A stretch of DNA of 64,000 bases, taken from positions 52,861,069 through 52,925,068 of the forward strand of contig OX637391.1 in NCBI GenBank assembly GCA_951799425.1, written 5' to 3'. Below are positions 10,145-20,809 of this stretch, piece by piece. The notes beneath the pieces are model-generated. The model was given only the letters and a program-made list of their open reading frames with translations, did not search any database and was not told the DNA's origin. The translations under genes and the position numbers were made by a program. The stretch's first letter is position 1. Every line of letters starts with the position of its first letter. Source of the DNA: Ilex aquifolium (taxonomy: Eukaryota; Streptophyta; Magnoliopsida; Aquifoliales; Aquifoliaceae).

Positions 10145-10955
10145 TAATTTAAATCATTATCAGCATGACTCACACACACTATCTTGCATGATTCACACAC
10201 AAACGCACACACTGCACACACGCAATAATTACACACAAACATATGCATTGCACACACACACACGACGCACACACATATTGTTAATGAAATCTAATTTATT
10301 GTATTTTTTCAATATTATTTGATTATTTATTATTTGTTAAATGTAGACTACAATATAATGATAGTGATTATGATTTATGTTATGACATATTTTATAAATA
10401 TTTTCAAATTAAAGAGTGGAAGGATAAAACTGAAAATTAATTTATTTTCAGACGTCAGCTCTATGTAGTTATCAAACTGTTTAGTTCAATTCAGTACTTA
10501 AATTTCAGTGAATATCAAGTAGTCCACAAATCTAGCATTCAACTTTCAGTTTTCAGACTTCAGTTTTCAGTTTTATCAAACACCACCTAACTTATAATGA
10601 TATAATGAAATAAATTGTATGTTTAAACTAAGATATAAGCTAAAATCATTTAAGATCTAAAGTAAGTTATAATGATATAATAAAATAAATTATAAACCCC
10701 TAAAAACTTATATCTCAATAGATTTAGAGTTGAAATATACATAAATTCATTTTCAGGAGAAATTGTAAATGAAAATTAAAAATTCACGAATTCGGTTTCC
10801 GTTACCGTTACGTAACATCTGTTACATCTCGTGTCCGTTACGACGGTCGTTACCATTATTCAGAACCATGATTCACACTACATCACTTATCATATAAATT
10901 ACCCATCACACACATTATCTTGTTGATCATACAATCATTTATATTACATTAGTTA
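10145..10955. other. intergenic, CA-rich then AT-rich
   Basis: Irregular CACACA tracts lie at 10166-10275. A transposon-end-like segment with repeated TTTCAGTTTTCAG occurs near 10535-10590, and GTTACCGTTACG-type text near 10800-10850. No gene was seen. The 3' untranslated region of the broken KCS gene should begin just below 10956. Confidence 0.4.
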
Positions 10956-11378
10956 CTAATTAAACCTAACAAAGCTCAAACTCTCATCATGGATCCACCC
11001 ATACTTCTCCATGAAAGGGTTCACTAGGGTTTTTGGAGGGTAACTGTCTATGCAATCTTTCCAAACATTCCCATCTTCCAAGTCCCTCACTACCTCCCAA
11101 ACACAATTGTTACACTTAAAACCAGCACCTAAACTGATCATCATGATCCTATCACCCTTCTTCAACCTCTTCTTAGCCTCCATGTACCCTAAAACATACC
11201 AGAGCCCACCTGCAGATGTGTTGCCAAAGCGATGAAGCGCCATTCTAGCTGGTTCAAGATCATACTCATTGAGCCCTAAACTCTTCCCTACCCCATCAAT
11301 GACTGCTCTTCCACCTGGGTGTATACAGAAATGATTAACACCAGCCTTAAGATTCAAGGAGCTTTTTCTTCTGCTTCC

Positions 11379-11629
11379 TGATAGAATCCATAGGCAGCTT
11401 GAAGAAGAAGACAGATGCACACAGAGAGATTAAGAGAAATGAAGGTTTTCCATTATATGTTTTCAGTTCAGTATACAAGTATTTATATCTAAACTTAGTT
11501 ACAATGCCAGCTAGGACTAACTAACTAACAGACTGACTTGCAGGCAAAGCAACTGGATTGAATTCCTTCACATGACAGTAGCTGATACTAGAGAAATGTT
11601 TGTGTGTAATGCTGGTATTGTGTAATACA
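11379..11629 (-). repeat. 3' LTR of the Copia element (251 bp)
   Basis: On the minus strand it starts TGTATTACACAATACC directly after GAGGGGG and ends GGATTCTATCA. It differs from the other LTR at two positions (near 11508 and 11535) and keeps the terminal TG that the 5' copy has lost. Confidence 0.95.
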
Positions 11630-11640
11630 CCCCCTCAAAC
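11630..11640 (-). promoter_or_regulatory. Copia polypurine tract
   Basis: On the minus strand GTTTGAGGGGG abuts the 3' LTR, as expected for the plus-strand primer. It lies immediately after the polyprotein stop codon. Confidence 0.75.
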
Positions 11641-14600
11641 TGATGGTGGGGGACCAACCATTAGTTTGTCCCTAAGAACCAGAAATCGAGCAGATGACAA
11701 TCCTTTGGTGAAGCCATCAGCCAGTTGGTCCTTGGTTGATATGTACTGAACCTTGAGGGAATTATTGGCCACCTTCTCTCGAATGAAATGAAAGTCTATC
11801 TCTATATGCTTGGTTCTAGCATGAAACATGGGATTAGAGGCAAGAACCAATGCTGAAATATTATCACACCAAAGAGTAGGAGTGTGAGATGGAGTAATCT
11901 GCAGACTCTGTAGAAGCAGTTGCAGCCATGTAAGTTCAGCAGTGGTTTGAGCAAGAGCTCGAAACTCAGCTTCAGTGGATGACCGAGATACAGTGTTTTG
12001 TTTCTTTGTGGACCAATTAATGGGATTAGATCCAAGAAATAGAAGATATCCAGTGGTAGATCTTCTGTCATTGGGATCCCCTGCCCAATCAGCATCTGTA
12101 AATGCTGATAGAGTAAGAGAACTAGGCCTATAAGAAAGACCAAAATGAGAAGTTCCCTTGAGATACCGTAGAATTCGTTTAACTGCTGCTAAGTGAACAT
12201 CTGTCGGAGAACTCATATATTGACAAACATGATTTACAAAAAATGTAATATCGGGTCTGGTAAATGTTAAGTACTGCAGAGAACCAACAATGCTTCTGTA
12301 AAGAGAAGGATCAGCTAGAGGAGACCCATCTGTTTTACCAAGTCTAGAAGAAGCAGCACAAGGAGTCTTACAGGGTTTACAATCAGTCATTTTAGCTTTC
12401 TGAAGAAGATCAGTGGTGTATTTGTGCTGACTAATAAATAACCCTGTGGATGTGTGTTGAATTTCCAATCCAAGAAAGAAATGCAAGGGACCAAGATCTT
12501 TCATCTCAAAAGTATTATTAAGATTAGTCTTAAGAGAAGAAATGTAGGTAGGATCATTACCAGTTATAATGATATCATCTACATAGAGCAAAAGAATAGT
12601 AATGGATCCTTTAATGGTTCTAAGAAAGACAGAAGGATCAGCAGGAGAGGCAGTGAAGGAGTAAGTAGTGAGATGAGTAGTAAATTTCTCAAACCAAGCT
12701 CTAGGAGCTTGTTTAAGACCATAGAGAGATTTATGCAACTTACAGACATAATGAGGAGTTAAAGGATCAAGAAACCCTGGGGGTTGAGTCATGTAAACCT
12801 CTTCATGAAGATCCCCATGCAAAAAAGCATTTTTGACATCAAGTTAGTGTAAGGACCAGTGAAACTGAGTAGCAAGAGCAAGAACAAGCTTAACTGTAGC
12901 ATGTTTAACCACTGGGCTGAAAGTTTCATGGTAATCAACCCCATGTTCTTGATGAAACCCCTTGGCAACCAATCTAGCTTTATACCTGGATACTGTGCCA
13001 TCAGAGTTGTGTTTAATTCGGAAAACCCATTTACAACCAATGAGAGAATGATTGGATGGAGGAACCAGAGTCCAAGTTCCTTGATGTTGTAAAGCAGAGA
13101 ACTCTTCTGACATAGCCTGCCTCCACTCAAGAAATTGAGAAGCAGATGTAAATGAAGTAGGCTCAACAATTGAAGTAGGGGAAAGATAGGCTCGAGGCTT
13201 AAAAATATCAGATTTAGCTCTGGTTTGCATAGGATGACTAAAAAGAGGTAGAGGAATGGAACCTGAAGAAGGAACAGAACTGGGAGGGACATGAGGAGGT
13301 ATGTCAGAGGAGATAGGTAAAACAGAAGTGGCACAATCAGTGGTAGAAACCAGAGAAGGTATAGAAGATATAGGAACTGGTGATTGAGAAAGAAAAAGAG
13401 GAAGTAACTCTGGAGATGCGGCAGAGGAAATAGATGGAGGAGAACCCAAGATAGAGGACTGAGATGAAGATAAAGAAGAATCAGAGAAAGAAAACCAATG
13501 ATGAGGGTCTGGAGGAATATAAGAAGAAGAAAAGGAAGACTTAGCATAGGGAAAAGTTGTTTCATCAAAAATAACATGACGAGAAGTATAAATTCTGTTG
13601 GTTTGAGGATCAAGACATAGATAACATTTGTAATCAAGGGGATAACCAATGAACACACACTGAGTGGTTTTAGGTTCAAGTTTATGGCTAGAGTAAGGCT
13701 TGAGCAGAGGATAACAAGCACATCCAAAGATTTTGAGAGCTGAGTAATCAGGAATGGTATTATACAGAAGTTCATAAGGAGACTTGTTGCCTGTGTTTCT
13801 GCTGGGCATTCTGTTGATTAAGTAAGTAGCAGCTGCAAAGGCATGAAACCAGAACACATATGGTAAGGAAGCTCTGGCTAATAAGGTGAGAGCAGTTTCA
13901 GTAATATAACAATGTTTTCTCTCAGCAATGCCATTTTGCTGAGTGTAAGGACAGGACTTAGTGTGTAGAATACCATGAGTGCTAAGATAGTCATGAAAAA
14001 AAGAACTAAGATATTCACCCCCTCCATCAGAGTGAAACACTTTAATGCAATGGGCTAATTGTTTTTCCACAAAAGGTTTGAACTTAGTGAAGACAGAATA
14101 AGCATCAGATTTAAAAACTAATGGAAATATCCAAGTAAATCTGCTGTAGCTATCAATAAAGGAAATATAGTACTTGAAACCATGCAGAGATACATGAGGA
14201 GAAGGGCCCCAAACATCACTATGAACAGTATCAAGAGGGGTTACAGACCTTGACGTAGAAACATAAAAAGGTAATTTGGTCATTTTGCCATACAAACAAA
14301 ATTCACAAATACAAGCAGATTTAGAGGATTTATTGTGTGGTAAATGAGATTGAGACAAAATTTGTTGTAAGACTGGATTTGCAGGATGTCCCAATCGATC
14401 ATGCCAAGTGTGATGAGAAACCCTAGAACCAAGATAAGCAACAGGAGAGGTAGAAGAATGGTTGAGAGCATGAATAGGATATAGACCATTGTTACTCTTG
14501 CCTTGGTAGAGAATTTGGCCTGTGACTTTGTCCTGAATAGAAAAAGAGTTAGAATCAAACAAGAATTGACAATTGTTGTTAGAACAAAATTGTTTAACTG

Positions 14601-15936
14601 ACAGTAAATTGAAAGCTATAGAAGGTACTCTTAGAACATTAGAAAGTTTGAAGGAATGAGAGGAAGTATGAAGAAAAGTATGACCTGTATGTGTAATAGG
14701 AAGTTCATGACCATTACCAATAGAGACCTTGTCTTCTCCAAAGTAAGGAGAGGAAAGAGAAAGATCTTCAAGACTTGAGGTGAGATGATGTGAAGCACCA
14801 GTATCAGTAAGCCAGTAGCTAGGAGGAGTATGGCTAGTGGATGCAGCCATAGCAGAATATTGTGAGGATGTGTCAGAGACAGTAGCAGGGGAAAAGGACT
14901 GTGGATTAGAATAAGAAGGATATGCAGAAGGAGCAGCCATAGCATGAAAAGGTGGAGAAGATGAAGGAGGAGCTTGATAGGCACTGTTCATGCGATGATA
15001 ACAAGTAACAGCACTGTGACCAAATTTGCCGCAGATCTGACAATACACCTGAGGCTTTTGTGAAATAGAATTAGATCTGGTATTGTGAGAAGGAAATCTA
15101 TTGCCATAGGTATTTCGTCCTCCTCGATTAGATCCACGACCTCTGTAGTTAGAAGAACCTCTGCTTGAACCAGAATTAGGACGAGGAGAATTAGGATCAT
15201 AGAATTTACCCTGAGCAACAGCCATGGCAGAAGGAATGAAAAACGTTGGTGATTTAGAAGAAGCTGTAACAGAGATTTCTTCGGCTTTCAGCAGAGACTG
15301 AAGATCCTCCAGTAAAAGAGGTTGAGATCTAGTTCGAATTGCTGTTCGAAAAGCACTATATTCAGTTGGCAAACCATTGAGAGTATACAAAAGTATATCT
15401 TCATCTTCAATTATAATCGAAACTGCTTGAAGTTTATCTCTAGTCTCTTTGATTTTCTGCAAGTAGACATCAATAGAGTCTGAGCCTTTGGTGATAGTTT
15501 GAAGCAAATACTTGAGCTGAAGGCTGTTAGCTCTAGATTGAGATGAAAATCTTCTTTCCAGTGCAAGCCAGACATCCTGAGATGTAGTGTAGCCAACAAC
15601 ATGTGCAATAGCAGAGGAAGAAAGTGTGGCATTAATAAGAGTCATAAGAGCTTGATCTTGAATAATCCACTGTTGATACCGTGAATTGATCTCTGTAGTG
15701 ACTGCTCCAGCTTCATCAATTACATATTTAGATGGACAAGGAAATAATCCATCAAGAAATCCGAATAAAGAATGAGCTCGTAACAGAGCTGAGATCTGAA
15801 ATTTCCAAGAGACATAATTGGAAGAATCAAGCCGAAGAGAAATAAGATTGCAGATATTAGAAAGCAAGTATATAGGTGAATGTGACGAAAAAGAAACTGT
15901 AGTTGAAGATGAATCAGTGGAAGCTGTGTTTGCCAT
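11635..15936 (-). pseudogene. Copia gag-pol polyprotein with one internal stop
   Basis: The start ATG ([11 protein letters not shown]) lies 40 nt downstream of the 5' LTR. The frame spans 1434 codons. Domains in order: Copia gag; zinc knuckle [14 protein letters not shown] (about residue 298); protease with DTGASHH (about 375); integrase core with HSDGGGEY (about 633); reverse transcriptase with [11 protein letters not shown] and YVDDI (about 1115); RNase H with TDADWAGD (about 1280) and the terminal KDQLADGFTKGL. A single TAA at codon 1031 (12844-12846) interrupts it just before the conserved LDVKNAFLHG, where relatives usually have Gln. Both sides remain in one frame with no shift. Without read-through the reverse transcriptase active site and RNase H are lost, so the copy is probably non-autonomous. 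Confidence 0.92.
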
Positions 15937-15963
15937 TAGATCAGACGTTTGTCCTTGAAGAAA

Positions 15964-15975
15964 GCTCTGATACCA
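15964..15975 (-). promoter_or_regulatory. Copia primer-binding site (initiator tRNA-Met)
   Basis: TGGTATCAGAGC on the minus strand directly follows the 5' LTR. This is the standard complement to the 3' end of initiator tRNA-Met used by plant Copia elements. Confidence 0.92.
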
Positions 15976-16224
15976 TGATAGAATCCATAGGCAGCTTGAA
16001 GAAGAAGACAGATGCACACAGAGAGATTAAGAGAAATGAAGGTTTTCCATTATATGTTTTCAGTTCAGTATACAAGTATTTATATCTAAACTTAGTTACA
16101 ATGTCAGCTAGGACTAACTAACTAACAGACCGACTTGCAGGCAAAGCAACTGGATTGAATTCCTTCACATGACAGTAGCTGATACTAGAGAAATGTTTGT
16201 GTGTAATGCTGGTATTGTGTAATA
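15976..16224 (-). repeat. 5' LTR of the Copia element (249 bp)
   Basis: It is nearly identical to the 3' LTR. At its outer edge the expected TG before TATTACAC is missing, so the duplicated GGAAG runs straight into TATTACAC. CTTGTATACTGAAC and TATAAATAC on the minus strand near 16070-16090 are candidate promoter motifs. Confidence 0.93.
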
Positions 16225-17159
16225 CTTCCATGGCAGGTTAAACCGTAGCGAAGGAGCTCAATCAATGGCAGCACTTTGGGTACTAAAACTCTCAGGTTTT
16301 TTATAAGAGCTTGAGCAGATGCGTTTGTGAGGCTTTTGGTGAGACGGAAACCTCTGTATCCAAGTTCATCTTCGATCTGCATGCAACATGAATAGGCTTC
16401 ATCGCTTGATCCGAGATGGGTACGAACCAGACAATTCAACTTCAAAATTGCTTGATCTTTGAGAGTTTTTTTGTTCGTTAATATCATCGAACACCCACCT
16501 GATCGGAAGAGACAGTTGAAGAGCATCATTGATCTTTCTTTTCCACAGTACCAGTTTGGACCTAAGGACTCTGTGCTCACAACAATGGCTAATGCATTTT
16601 TATGGGTTTTGAACAACTGGTTAACAAGATCAATGGCGACAATGCTTGCACTACAACCCATTCCAGCGAGATTGAAGGCTTTAATGTCTGTCTTCATCTT
16701 GTAACGATTCACTATCCGAGCTGTTAGAGATGGGACTGTGGAGAGGAGAGAGACATTCACTACAAGTATGTCGATTTCTGATGGAGAAATCTGTGACCTA
16801 GAGAAAAGTTTATCAAGGGTTTCATACAAGATCTCGTCCATCTCTGAAATGGCTTCAGTTAAACTTGGACATTCTTCTCTGCCAATGAGAACATTTTTGG
16901 GGCCGTAAGGTTCTTCACCTATGCCGGAATTGACCATGGTTTGCAGAAGAAATTTGTATTCTTCGAGGCCGAGGTTTTTGTTGCGAAAGACGACGGCGGC
17001 ACAGGATTGGGTGTCTAACTTCCTGTCCTCTGGGGCCTTGTAGCATTCATAATCTATCATGTAGCAACACTGGTCTCTCCATCGAAGTAATAGCTTCCAG
17101 AGGTGGAGGCTAATGTAGGATAGAGGAAGTAGATAACACAGTGCAGTGAAGAACTCCAT

Positions 17160-17163
17160 GAAC

Positions 17164-17198
<35 letters not shown>

Positions 17199-17716
17199 AC
17201 AAAGGAATCTCATCTGGATCGAAATTGACAATCTCACTTAAGTAGAAAAACTAAAGGGATAATAACACTTTTAATCTCTAAAGTATACATATTTTATTAG
17301 TTTGGTTCCTAAAATATTAATTTTATCAATTTGGTCTCTAAAGTATTCAATTCGTATTTAAATGATCCCTACATAGATGGAATGTTAAGTTTTTAACATA
17401 ATGATCATATGTTGGACACGTGATACTGTCTGAAAGAATGACAAATAGTCATTTCGATCAAAAATATTTAAGAAATTATCTGATTAGAAACCAAATTAAT
17501 AGAATTAATATAATAGAAACTAAAAGTACTATTATCTCAAAAATAAAAGAACAATCACATAAGACACATGTAATTTATGTGGTTCGGCTAGTAACCTAAG
17601 TCCACGTTAACAACGTAATTTTTTCACTATGGAGCAAAACAAGAGTGCAAAATATTTATTTTTAAACTCACAAGTCCTCACTATAATAAAAGGGAATTAC
17701 TCTAATATTTTTTTAG
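17160..17716. other. KCS upstream region with GA repeat and LTR-like fragment
   Basis: A GA dinucleotide run (17168-17194) forms a CT-rich leader for the broken KCS gene. From about 17260 the sequence is AT-rich. At about 17575-17615 the text ATGTGGTTCGGCTAGTAACC then AAGTCCACG resembles a segment of the probable solo LTR at 60.5 kb, so a degraded LTR may lie here. No gene was seen. Confidence 0.4.
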
Positions 17717-17897
17717 GAGTAATGTAATTGAAATCTAATTTATTGACTTAATTTGTTGATATAATTCATTATAGTCTTTGAATTAATTGTAAGCCCTATT
17801 AAACATTAGAACTTGGTATTAATTTAATAGTTTCAATAAAATCACATCATTAAATTAACAAATTATATCAAATTTTGAAGTCTGAATAACATTACTC
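17717..17897. repeat. short foldback MITE, copy 1
   Basis: Inverted ends GAGTAATGTAA and GAGTAATGTTA enclose a longer AT-rich palindrome including AAATTTGATATAATTTG against its complement near 17750. It belongs to a set of seven elements in this window with the same tips but differing arms. Confidence 0.65.
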
Positions 17898-18072
17898 TTT
17901 TATTAGTGTCACTTATAACACTCCAATTGATACCGAACTAATATCACTAAAAACTCCCAATTTTCAAAGATCACACAACACTCTGATTGGGCGGTTACAC
18001 CACTACGTTCACTTCAGCTTTGTCACGTAGTGTAACTATTCAATGATTTCCAGATTAAAACATTATTTTCAT

Positions 18073-18226
18073 GAAAAATGTTATTTGAATTTAATTTGGG
18101 AACTTAATTGAATACAATCATTAGATTAATAGTGGACTCTATCTAACATTAAAACTCACAACTAATCTAATAGTTATATTGAAATCACGTCATTGTCATC
18201 GTTATTATGTATGTATAACGTTGCTC
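18073..18226. repeat. short foldback MITE, copy 2
   Basis: Ends GAAAAATGTTAT and (inverted) GAGCAACGTTAT enclose about 150 bp, with ATTAGATTAATAGTGGACTC near the middle, as in the other copies. The arms are more diverged than in copies 3 to 7. Confidence 0.5.
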
Positions 18227-18659
18227 TATTTCCATCTACTTTTACAGCATCTGTCTGACTTGTAATTTTCATGAAATTTAAAGCCACTCGAATCTCTACG
18301 TACATTTTCAACGTATAAATCTGGCCCAGGCAGTTTTTTTTTTTTTATCAACGAGAACTACAGAACCTACAGAACCTACACTTATAAAGTGGCCCAGGCA
18401 GTTGGATGCTCAGTTGTCTATTCTCTACGGCCAGAACTTTCTCTCTCATATTAACACTGCTCTCAAGTCTCAACTACTATGACAGCAAACAAAAGAGATT
18501 CAGCTGCTATTTGCTTCTTGTTAAATGAGGTCTGAGTGTAATTTACTAACGAATATACTAATAGACATGGAAAACAAGTGTCAAAGTGTTAGGCGCGTAC
18601 AAATCTTAGGAGTCTATGTGTAATATTTCGAATATCAGAAGATTTGAGTAATTAAATGA

Positions 18660-18876
18660 CAAATCTCAAGGAGTATAGGTGTAATTCTCCCTAAAAAATA
18701 ATAATGTTTATAATTGAGGTCCAATCAATTAAATATGCTTCTAAAATTAATCTAGATTGAACCTAAACAAATCTCAAGGAGTCTAGGTGTAATTCTCCCT
18801 AAAAAATAATAATGTTTATAATTGAGGTCCAATCAATTAAATATGCTTCTAAAATTAATCTAGATTGAACCTAAAA
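18660..18876. repeat. direct tandem duplication, 108-bp unit
   Basis: AAATCTCAAGGAGT starts at 18661 and again at 18769, and the two 108-bp units are almost identical. The near-identity points to a recent local duplication. Confidence 0.9.
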
Positions 18877-20542
18877 TCCATAAGTGCAAATCCAAATTCT
18901 AAGCTCAACTTGGTTGGATCCAATCACAAGCCCAAATTAATTAAACAAGCTTCTAAAATTAAGGGTAATTTAAAGGCCGGTATACAATATAGCACTTAAT
19001 TGTGCAAAAGTCATTCGGGAAAAACGTTTTGCTCAGAGGTCCATTATTTTTGTAAATGTAAAATATACCCACAGGGTAATCCTAACTGGTACAATCTCAT
19101 GGGTTTGCAAACAACCAAAACTCAAGCATCATTTTCACGAAATCCGGCTACTAAGATATTGTGCAAAACAGGGTATTTGAATTCAAATAAAGAATGTCAT
19201 AAAATTCATGAGATTTCAACCAAATCAAAAATACAAACAACCGAAATTGTTGAGGACAAACAAATCGTTTGTCTGTGTATTGACAATAGATACGTTTGAC
19301 TTGAACTTAAATTCCATAAACCCAAATAATATAAGCACATATTTAATTAAACAAGTTTCTAATCAAATAGGACTTAAATTCCATAAGCTAAAATTAAACA
19401 AACTAAATTCCATAAAACCCATAAATTTATATAAAAATGGGTGGCCCATTACCCAAGCCCATATAAGTTTATTCATGTAAAATACATTTATATGGATAAC
19501 TATTCTCAGCACTATAAATAAAGGTCTGTGTGAGGTCAAGAAGGAGAAGAAAAGAGGAGAGAAAGGAAGATCAAGAAGCTTTGCCCAAGTCCATCTCAGA
19601 AGGAGAAATGGAAGATCATTGGAGGAAGAGAAAGAAATATGAAGTCTTACAAATCCATCTCAGGAGGAGGATGAAATATGAAGAAGCTCTGCCTAAGTCC
19701 ATTGGAGGAAGAGAAAGAAATATCAACAACGAAGCTTTGTCGGAGTCTACCTCCGACCGACATCTTGCGAATCCATCTCTGAAGATAAGAGCACACCGCC
19801 AAAGTCCTTCTTCAAGAGGTTTAAGTCATCTTCAAGCCGATTCTCACGAAGAACGGTGAGAAGATTCATCAAAGCCATCATCAAACCGAATAACGAGAGA
19901 TACGTTGATTCAATTCTCGTATTCGCCAAATTCACCAAAACTGTTACCAATTGAAGATCGAGAAACACGTTGATCCGACTCTCATCTTCATCATATCAAC
20001 CGAGAATTAGAATACAGTGTACGTGAGAAGCACTCCACAGAGAGTGAAAATTACTTTTTCAAATCATCTGTTGGAGGACTGTCTCTTCTTCTTCTATTTT
20101 CGAGAAGCGTCCTAACAATATACCTCTAGAATTCTAGTTATTGTGTTAATTCCGAATATACATAATCACCGGAAAATTTCATGTTACAACTTAATCAAGA
20201 CGTTTTTTTGCGAGATTCAAACTTCATATATGAATTGCTATATTTTGATTTAGTGTTGGGATTACATTTTTTTTTTTTTGTGTGGTATATTCTCTTTTAA
20301 GAGCAATGTTATATAGAAACTTAATTCAATGCAGTACTCATTTAATTAATAGTGATTTCCAATGTTAGATGAAACTACTTTTAATCCAACATAACATATT
20401 TTCTCTCTTTTAATGCTTTGGAAAACAGAATCAAAATGTCGATCATCATTGTCTTTCCAAGGCTATTTCAACAATGAGAGTACAACTGAAAATTTAAGGC
20501 AGACAGAGAAGAAAATTGACACATAAATAATAGGAATTACAT
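18877..20542. other. intergenic; possible transcribed remnant with TATA box
   Basis: ACTATAAATAAAGG at about 19511-19524 is a good TATA box, followed by a purine-rich, internally repetitive segment (19530-19860) with recurring AAGTCCAT and GGAGGAAGAGAAAGAAATAT. The open frame there (109 codons) reads as a low-complexity Arg/Glu/Ser-rich peptide with no recognised domain. This may be the promoter and leader part of a degraded LTR element. No terminal repeats were found. Confidence 0.3.
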
Positions 20543-20712
20543 GAGAAATGCTATTTGGCCTTAAAATTTGAACTTAAAATATAAATTTGATCATTATACT
20601 AATTGAAAGGTAGTGGGTTTTAATAAATACTGAGACCTACACTGAAATTAATGATAATGATTGATCAAATCTATATTTTAAGTTTACATTTTAAATTCAT
20701 ATAACATTGCTC
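20543..20712. repeat. short foldback MITE, copy 3
   Basis: Inverted ends GAGAAATGCTAT and GAGCAATGTTAT. The arms AACTTAAAATATAAATTTGATC and their near-complement flank a centre containing GTGGGTTTTAATAAATACTG. It lies just beyond the 3' end of the second KCS gene. Confidence 0.75.
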
Positions 20713-20809
20713 AGAATTTCAAAATAAACTAAAACTTTGGAAGAATTCAAGAGTTTACTGACCATGAGAGAGAGAGAGAGAGAGAGAGAGTTTAGTGTCC
20801 ATGAACTTC

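Larger units (their letters stand above)
11379..16224 (-). mobile_element. Ty1/Copia LTR retrotransposon inserted in KCS
   Basis: Complete element of about 4.85 kb on the minus strand, flanked by CTTCC (11374-11378 and 16225-16229). It carries a tRNA-iMet primer site after the 5' LTR, one polyprotein frame with gag, protease, integrase, reverse transcriptase and RNase H in Copia order, and a polypurine tract before the 3' LTR. The two LTRs differ by two substitutions over about 249 bp, so the insertion is recent. Two defects are visible: one in-frame stop in the reverse-transcriptase region, and loss of the first two LTR bases at the 5' end. It lies in the same orientation as the host gene, so its own promoter and terminator would act on the same strand. 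Confidence 0.95.
10956..17159 (-). pseudogene. 3-ketoacyl-CoA synthase gene split by a Copia insertion
   Basis: 3-ketoacyl-CoA synthases condense malonyl-CoA with acyl-CoA in the ER membrane, the first step of very-long-chain fatty-acid elongation for waxes, suberin and sphingolipids. The 5' part (17159 to 16225) gives an N-terminal membrane segment, the FAE1/CUT1 domain and catalytic Cys169 in GMGCSA. The 3' part (11373 to 10956) gives HFCIHPGG and HRFGNTS with the catalytic His and Asn. A 4.85-kb Copia element sits between them on a duplicated GGAAG. Excluding the insert and one GGAAG copy leaves 1353 nt, exactly 451 codons in one frame, with no other lesion. The ancestral gene was therefore intronless here, 450 aa, and probably functional until recently. 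The start aligns with that of the intact neighbour. A CT repeat precedes the ATG. The best family match by eye is the KCS12/KCS19 group. Confidence 0.92.

Noticed and set aside
12789..15632. Leu-rich frames within the Copia region
   Set aside because: They are alternative-frame readings of the gag-pol polyprotein.
19530..19859. 109-codon Arg/Glu-rich frame after a TATA box
   Set aside because: Low-complexity internal repeats, no domain, and no splice or family support; kept only as a possible remnant.
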